A stretch of DNA of 64,000 nt from NCBI RefSeq assembly GCF_932526225.1, contig NC_064042.1, positions 1,223,001 to 1,287,000 on the forward strand, written 5' to 3'. A model generated the notes under the pieces. It was not told where the DNA came from and made no database searches. It worked only from the letters and a program-made list of their open reading frames with translations. Positions 57,488-64,000 of this stretch are shown here, piece after piece (position 1 is the first letter of the stretch; each line of letters begins with the position of its first letter). Source of the stretch: Nematostella vectensis. Taxonomy: Eukaryota > Cnidaria > Anthozoa > Actiniaria > Edwardsiidae. The position numbers and the translations under genes were made by a program.

Positions 57488-60400
57488 CTAAGCCTCTTCT
57501 TCCCGTGTAGCACCTGTACCCTCGACTTTAGCTTTACCAGTCTCTTCTGGCTTTGGCTTCGCGTCGCCTGACGTCACGTCACGTGGTTTACCACGATACC
57601 GATCCTTGTCACGGTTTCTCTCACGCTCTTTTCCACGGTCCCTGTCACGATCCCGTCTGTCACGCTCGCGGTTCTTTTCACGCTCTCGGTTTCTGTCACG
57701 ATTTTTGTCACGATTCTTGTCTCTATCACGGTCCCGTTTTGATTCTCCGTCGTCTCTCTTTTCGCCACTCGGTTTAACATCTTTTTCTGTGTGCAAAACA
57801 AAAACAACGATTTATCTCGATTTGAGTGGTATCACCGCCCCCGGTGCCCCGCCCAAAGAGACCATACGTATCGCCCTAGCGTGGCGCCCCCGGTGCCCCG
57901 CCCAAAGAGACCATACGTATCGTCCTAGCGTGGGCATTTTTTCTTCTGGACAATCTCCGAACAACAAAATTATAAATGAAAAAGGCTTGTTGTGATGAAA
58001 GGCCAACCTGGAGAAGAAAAATCAAGGTACAGCCCTTTCTTTCGACTTACTCTACACCTAAGTTCACTCTCAAAGTAGGTAGTAAAGATCGTGCTCTTAC
58101 CGTTTGTCTCCGTGGGTCGAGTCCGTGCACGTCCTGGCTGATAAATTTCCCTGTCTGGGCGATCCTAAGAGCAAGCAACAAACGCGCGTATCAGATTCCA
58201 TCACTAATCACTTTCTATCTGCTTATTGGTTGATCTCGCGCGAGAGCACGTGATCATACCATAAAAACACGTGATTATACCACAAGAACACGCGGCCATA
58301 CCTTATTTCTGACTCTGGACTGTCTTCCGTCTCCTCTATCCCGAATGACCTCGCGCCGTTCTTCCTTGGCGTCGGGTTCTTTTCGGGTCGTCCTCGGCGC
58401 AGAACCTGTGGCAGATTCGGTGTCGGCTTTGGTTTCGTTTTTGTTATCGGACTCGTCTCGGCTTTTCGTAGCATTGTCGGCGCCGCGATAGGGTCCTCGC
58501 TCCTTACGACTGTTCGGTCGACTGTCTCTTCTTGGCTCCTCGTCTCGCCGATTTTTGTTGTCGCGAGGACCACGACTGTCGCTGTTCGCAATCTCCCGAC
58601 GTTCACGACGACCTCCCGAGCGTCTATCGTCTCCTCTGCCTCCAGACCGAGCGGATTCCGGGCGCCCCTGACACAAACAAGATACCAAGATTTACAGGCG
58701 AAGCTTTTATGATTTGGTCGACGCAAATACATGAAAGTATACTCTAATACTACTGTGGTAGGTACTAATAATGGGGATGATGATTGAGGTGATATTGTTG
58801 GATATGATGGTGATGATGGGTAGATTTTGTGGTGGTGCTGGTGATGTTGATAGCAGTTGTTATGGCGATGATGATGATGATTATTATTAGTATTTTGATG
58901 ATTATAATGAAAATGATGATGATGATGACAATGATGACGATGTTGGTGCGATAGTGAGGCTGATGATTTAATTTTTGTGATGATAATGATAATAATGGTG
59001 ATGATGGCAGTGGTTAAAGTTATGATGATGTAATGATGATCTTATCATGTCCCTACCTTGACATCCCTCTCTCGTGTATTTTTCTGGTATTTGTCTTTTA
59101 CTGGTTGGGTATTCTGCCATTGGAAATTATTATATTTTTTTTTTAATTTTATTAAAATGTCAGCCCTTATTATATTAATATCTTTGATGATTTTAGACAA
59201 GCAAAACTGGGGAGAAGAAATTAAAAGAAGTTTTTGATATCAAACCTTTGAGTCCTTGGTCAGTTTCTTGTCCTCATCTTTCCTCTGTTCCTGACTGCCC
59301 TCAGACCTTTTCCTAGTAAGCATAGAAAAACAGATTTTAAAAAAAGGGAACCTAATCATCCTACTTGCAGCTGGGATGTAGGGAGAAGACACAGCGAGGT
59401 TAATTTGTAGGCATAATGGAAGTGCATTATACGGCCGTCATACGACTCAAGTAAGAAAGATAAGACAGTTAGGGGGCACAGGTTTTAAACTTACTTTTTC
59501 TTTTCTATTTTTAATGGCTGAAAACAAGAGGATGGATTTCCCCTATATTCATAGGAACCAAAAGAAATATTGAGGGATACTTTGTCCAAGCAAAAAAAAA
59601 TATTTGTTAAGTTAGAACACTTTTACTCCAAAATATGAATAACAAAGCACTCTTTGCTTTTGTTAGCCAAGAAATTATCAAGGAAAAGGAGGACTATTTG
59701 TTAGCCAACAAATTATCAAGGAAGGGGAGACTATTTGTTAGCCAACAAATTATCAACGGAGGGGGGACTATTTGTTAGCCAACAAATTATCAACGGAGGG
59801 GGGACTATTTGTTAGCCAACAAACTATCAAGGGAGGGGGGACTATATGTTAGCCAACAAATTATCAAGGGAGGGGGGACTATTTGTTAGCCAACAAATTA
59901 TCAAGGGAGGGGGGGGACTATTTGTTAGCCAACAAATTATCAAGGGAGGGGGGACTATTTGTTTCACCCAGTGGATACATCTTTGATGGCGACATGCAGA
60001 CGAATAAAGGTACGCAGGGTCACATGCACCCCCCTTTGGCTGTAAAAAAATTCTTAGCAAAGGACCATCAAATACCATTCTTTTTTCCATATTGATTATT
60101 ATAACTGCACACCCTTGGTGCATGCCTGATATGTCAAACCTGCATCTACAGTACAGTGAGACAGTACACGGTTAGCAGTCCCTGCTTCATAGTGTTCCAC
60201 AGTATTACAGTAATTCAATTAGTACACTCACACTTCTTTATTTTTCTCCTCTCTGGGTGGGGTCTTTGAGTCCTTATTGCCTGATCCTCCTTTCTTTACT
60301 CCCTGAAACAACATTACATAGCCTTCAATTCATCCTTGGAGATTCAAAGCTTTCATTCTTTGACTGCGAAAAGCCCTATGAGCATGAGACGACGTATATT

Positions 60401-63050
60401 GTTCTAAATTCACTTCGATACATGACAATTTCTATTATGCTGTAATAAGGGTTAAGCCCAGTGCAAAGAGCACCAGCATAGCTAACTCAGCTGTTTTGAA
60501 ACCATGTAGGAAAGTCTGTAAATTAGTTGCCAAAATTTCTCCTTTGTCTTGTGGCCAACTGAGTGTGAGGATGCAAGGAATGCTTGCTGCTGTTGGTGCG
60601 TTTGCAAAGAGGATTTAGGGTGCCAGAGACACAGTGAAAACTGAAAAGCAAAAAAAAAAAAAACACCACACCAACCTTAGAAGATTCTTCTGATTTTTCT
60701 ATTCTCTTTCTTTTGTCAAATCCTCCACGCTGAAATAGGTAAATGGGTACTACTTAAAGCCGCATTGTCACCAGTTTACTTCCGGTCGAATACGTAACAA
60801 TATCCGATCATTTTTAATGGAAAACGTAAAAAATATTTTAAAATATTGAAAGCAGTGTTTCTATTGGAAGTTCCTTTGAGGATGTGATTGATAATTTAGA
60901 GAGGATGGCCTGTTAAATATCTCGGATTTTAATAGATTCCGGTTTAATAGAACCGGTTGAGGTTTCTGTCGGACCTCCGGAAGTAAACTGGTGACAATGC
61001 GGCTTTAAGTACGTTCTAAAGCTTGAGGTTTTAATTGTACAAAGCTTTTGAATAATAATCCCACAAATAAGAGTTTTTCCTTTTAGTGATTAAAATAGAG
61101 GATTTATTAGAACTTCAAGCAGTCCACTGCCAAAAATCGTGTACCAAAATCATTTTCATAGTTTTACATAGCTTTAGGGTATAGCTTGACATATGTTGAA
61201 ATTAAGTTGATTTAGAAAAAACTGTGAATTAAAACTTAGGTTTAACAGCTTCCAATACAGATTTTATGTATGGGCTTGGCAGCATTAGCGGGCAGGTCTG
61301 TGAGTGATCAAGCAAGATTGTAGTACCCCCTGACTCTGTCGTGATGTTGCCCTCATGCTTCTCTTCATTTTTAGGAACTCCAGGAGGGGCGTGCTCTTTT
61401 TGGAATTATCTGAGAATGGAAACATTTGACATGAATAAAACACTTATATCAGACTAACATTGTTTTTTATCTTTAAGATAGCCTACATGTGCATAGCCTT
61501 GCAGTTCAATTTCAAATATCTAAAATCCAATCTCCCTCATATCTGCCACACTGCACATAGAACATTTCTCTCAGTGTGCGCTATGAGCTTGAGGGCTCAA
61601 GCCACTGTGACTTATTTTAAGCCAAAGGAATTAGCCCCACTGATGGGGAATTAGCCTCACTGATGGGGAATAAGCCTCACTGATGGGGAATGAGCCACAA
61701 CCGAACAGCTATAGCAAAAAAAATTAATCAAAATACCTAAATTGGTCTCTTTAATTTCGCTGTTGCGAAATTTAAGCCCCATGAACTTTTAGCCCCTACG
61801 AACTTTAATTTCACAAAATTCAATACCCTTTTGTTTCCCTTGTTTTTTTTTTATGAAAACCAGGACCAAGACGATTAAGAACTAATGATTTTTAACTATA
61901 GTCTATATACAGCTTCAATGTATGTAAATGTTTTAGAAAATAGCATCAAGCACAATTTGATTTCTACAGTTTTGTTTTGTAGTAATGTTTAATGAAATTC
62001 TTGGAGAAATGCCTTTTTAGAATTTTTGCGAAATTGAAAATGATTTTGCACCCAAATCACAAAATCTCGTGAAATCCTTTTTTGTGAAATTAAGTGCCCG
62101 AAAAAATAGTAACAATATGGTAACCAATAGTAACTGGACATTGTCAAGATTTATCCTCTTCATGAAAATATTATGCTACCTGGAACTAGGAAACGGCGCA
62201 AAACGAGAGAGAGCTCATTCTTTGGTGTTTTTCCATTTTGTGATTTTCATCAGTATGCTATCTTGACATATTAGAAATATGATTTTGAGGTGAAAGATCG
62301 TGATTCAAAATTCAAAAGTATAGGAAACGGGCATTCGCCACCGTGGCAAACGTATTTAGCATTATAATTCGCCACATGGGGAAGGAAGTGGCGATCCCAA
62401 GTGCTCACGGAGGTTCTGTGCTACTTTTGGGTACCCTGTGAAGCTTTTCTATGGGGTTTCAGTTGAATGAGAAATCAAGGGTAAAGACTCTGCAGAGTTT
62501 AAGCTGAAGTAAAAAGTTTTGCCAAGCTGAGCCCCCACCCCCTCCCCTTAGTAACTCATCTTGACCCTAGCATGCTTGCTTGACAAATAGCAGAAAAGTG
62601 TGGCAAAGTAACAAACAATCCAAAGTTGTCTGACCTTCCTTGCGAGCCTCAATCTCTTCTAAGTGTGACTCTACACTTGGTAGGGGCTCAGTTTCCTCCT
62701 CCAAGGACTGCAGGAACGACTGGTAGTCCTTATCTGCATGCAACAAGAGGTAAGCCCTTAGAGCAACTACAAACCATTACTGCAAACATGGAAATCTTTG
62801 TGTTATTCTGATTTTTACTTTTTGCACAAAAATGAAAACATTTTTTTTAAAACTTCTGACAACAATTACAATAAAACCAAATGTTTGTATATATGTAACA
62901 ACTCATCAAGAACAACACAGTGCCGATCAGGGCGGGGTAGGGGTATGGGCGTACCTTCATCTATGGTACCACACTTGGCGTCTTTCCTGTTCTTCTTCCT
63001 GGGTACTCCCTGGTACGGTGCATACTCGACAACAGCTGGGTACTCATTAC
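57488..63050 (-). CDS. UPF3B: UPF3 (UPF3A/B-type) nonsense-mediated decay factor, N-terminus beyond window
   Basis: UPF3 bridges the exon-junction complex to UPF2/UPF1 in mRNA surveillance. Visible exons on the minus strand: 63050-62955, 62733-62635, 61409-61327, 60729-60676, 60302-60234, 59517-59495, 59312-59246, 59113-59057, 58667-58302, 58164-58101 and 57786-57488, together about 425 residues; phases agree throughout. The first visible exon encodes EYPAVVEYAPYQ, the end of the UPF3 RRM-like domain, then CGTIDED. The next two give DYQSFLQSLEEE...LEEIEARKE and KSTPLLEFLKMK, strongly conserved UPF3 blocks. The middle is Lys/Arg/Glu-rich and the large exon 58667-58302 is RG/RD-rich. RNKDRPDREIYQPGRAR, across the 58667-58302/58164-58101 junction, is the exon-junction-complex-binding motif. 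The tail is RD/RE-repetitive (DRDKNRDKNRDRNRERE) and ends at 57488. The 23-bp exon is small but phase-consistent. The N-terminal exons lie to the right of 64000. Confidence 0.93.
57834..57931. repeat. Two tandem GC-rich units of about 48 bp in a UPF3 intron
   Basis: CGCCCCCGGTGCCCCGCCC followed by AAAGAGACCATACGTATCG occurs twice in direct succession with two differences. It lies in the last UPF3 intron (57787-58100). The function is unknown. Confidence 0.85.
58750..59040 (+). repeat. GAT/ATG trinucleotide-rich microsatellite in a UPF3 intron
   Basis: Degenerate repeats of GAT, GGT and AAT triplets (for example GATGATGATGATGAT) extend over almost 300 bp between two UPF3 exons. Simple sequence with no gene signal. 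Confidence 0.85.
59655..59965 (+). repeat. Minisatellite of about 38 bp units with G-runs in a UPF3 intron
   Basis: Eight units of TTTGTTAGCCAACAAATTAT plus CAAGGGAGGGGGGACTA. The TTTGTTGGC-like half is a near-palindrome and the other half is a G-run of 5-8. The G-run is shorter and interrupted in the first units and longer toward the right end. Confidence 0.92.
60754..61009. mobile_element. TTAA-flanked MITE, copy 2 (piggyBac-like)
   Basis: 256 bp, the same family as 7493-7746 and closely similar throughout, with identical 32-bp inverted ends including the outer TTAA. One internal difference is a segment near 60940 reading CCGGTTTAATAGAACCGG. It sits in a UPF3 intron. The two copies lie 53 kb apart in this window, in introns of two different genes. 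Confidence 0.87.
61628..61700 (+). repeat. Short tandem repeat, about 22 bp units
   Basis: Three to four copies of GGAATTAGCC(C/T)CACTGATG, then GGGAATAAGCC and GGGAATGAGCC variants, in a UPF3 intron. Probably slippage-derived. Confidence 0.85.
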
Positions 63051-63055
63051 CTGGA

Positions 63056-63575
63056 AAGAAACACATTAGTATCCATCACAAACTATCATGAGAAACCATA
63101 ACAACACATTGGTATCCATCACAAACTGTCATGGGAAACCATGACAACACATTGGTATCCATCACAAACTGTCATGAGAAACCATAACAACACATTGGTA
63201 TCCATCACAAACTGTCATGAGAAACCATGACAACACATTGGTATCCACCACAAACTGTCATGAGAAACCATGACAACACATTGGTATCCATCACAAACTG
63301 TCATGAGAAACCATGACAACACACTGGTATCTATCACAAACTGTCATGAGAAACCATAACACATTGGTATCCATCACAAACTGTCATGAGAAACCATGAC
63401 AACACATTGGTATCCATCACAAACTGTCATGAGAAACCATGACAACACATTGGTATCCATCACAAACTGTCATGAGAAACCATGACAACACATTGGTATC
63501 CATCACAAACTGTCATGAGAAACCATGACAACACATCGGTATCCATCACAAACTGTCATGAGAAACCATGACAAG
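63056..63575 (+). repeat. 43-bp minisatellite in a UPF3 intron
   Basis: About 12 units of GGTATCCATCACAAACTGTC followed by ATGAGAAACCATGACAACACATT. Units are very similar, so the array is young. It begins immediately upstream, in transcript order, of the UPF3 exon 63050-62955: the first copy lies within about 10 bp of the exon's acceptor region. Confidence 0.95.
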
Positions 63576-63636
63576 CATCTAACAAAAAGGATATTTGGGT
63601 TCACTGTTTTGCAGGTTCAATTATAGCTTTCAGGTA

Positions 63637-63920
63637 AGGGGTGGATCCAGGATTTCAAAATGGGGGGGTGGATAATGGCCGGATAGACGGCTTATAACTG
63701 ATCCAGTGGTTTTTGGTGGTCACATAGATCTAACAATACTTCACGCTGAATTGGATTTGTCGTGTCAGCAAAGTCAAGCAGGCGAAGGCGCATGGACAGT
63801 ACCTCCCGTCCCTCAGACATTTATTTTCTTCAAACAAATTGACTTTTAAATTTTTTTACTCAATAAGGGGGATGGATAACCAGCCAATCCACCACCACCC
63901 CCTGTATCCGCCCCTGCAGG
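63637..63920. mobile_element. Small DNA transposon remnant with AGGGG(T/C)GGAT ends
   Basis: The left end AGGGGTGGATCCAGGATTT and the inverted right end, which finishes GTATCCGCCCCTGCAGG, are imperfect inverted repeats, with G-rich and C-rich subterminal tracts mirrored. About 280 bp and non-coding. A solitary similar end occurs at about 56675. The family was not determined. Confidence 0.6.
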
Positions 63921-64000
63921 TTTAACAGCCTCCATGCAGCTTTGATTCTTATCAGCAAATTACAGTAATTTTGGAAATATGTTGAGAGATAAGAAATACT

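Noticed and set aside
57553-57995. Plus-strand frames rich in SRSRFLSRF opposite the last UPF3 exon
   Set aside because: Antisense shadow of the RD/RE repeats of UPF3; an SR-protein-like look arises from the complement.
58223-58732. A 169-residue minus-strand frame overlapping the large UPF3 exon
   Set aside because: It is an alternate frame of the RG/RD-rich UPF3 exon; only the other frame joins flanking exons in phase and matches UPF3.

Overview
The window reads as nuclear DNA of an animal, most likely an anthozoan cnidarian such as a sea anemone. The genes are conserved metazoan genes split by short AT-rich introns with GT/AG borders, and the introns and gaps are full of small inverted-repeat transposons and minisatellites. 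The species assignment is an inference. There are no operons, CRISPR arrays or phage genes. Every exon junction reported here was read by eye from splice borders, reading phase and remembered family alignments; no search was run.

Layout. (1) 537-23397, plus strand: RANBP2/Nup358, the giant cytoplasmic-filament nucleoporin, with its 5' end outside the window. Twenty-three small exons encode TPR/alpha-helical sequence and a coiled coil. Two very large exons encode six Ran-binding domains, nine RanBP2-type zinc fingers, FG repeats and scattered SUMO-E3 (IR-like) motifs; no cyclophilin domain follows. (2) 23398-28341: a long foldback transposon, a possible small single-pass membrane protein gene, and a second foldback element. 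(3) 28342-34568, minus strand: an ENOX-family RRM protein with a large RS/RD-rich N-terminal extension. (4) 35385-40811, plus strand: MPI, mannose-6-phosphate isomerase, complete, head-to-head with ENOX. (5) 42844-46230, plus strand: a PABIR/FAM122 PP2A-B55 regulator, complete. (6) 47735-52293: transposon remnants, then a 3.1 kb array of 33-bp units with a 561-bp higher-order repeat. (7) 52899-56120, plus strand: an AADAC/NCEH1-type serine hydrolase, complete. (8) 57488-63050 and beyond, minus strand: UPF3, the nonsense-mediated-decay factor, with its C-terminal exon-junction-complex-binding motif; its N-terminal exons lie beyond the right edge.

The genes do not form one pathway. RANBP2, UPF3 and probably ENOX act in nuclear transport or RNA metabolism; MPI and the hydrolase are metabolic; PABIR is a cell-cycle phosphatase regulator. 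For RANBP2, MPI, PABIR, the hydrolase, ENOX and the UPF3 fragment, exon lengths and phases close in frame, except for a single +1 discrepancy in RANBP2 located at a GCC repeat near 14551-14583. The most unusual content is non-genic: several minisatellites that appear to grow out of, or inside, transposon ends, and arrays pressed against or filled with splice-site-like sequence. I did not find a clearly new multi-gene system.
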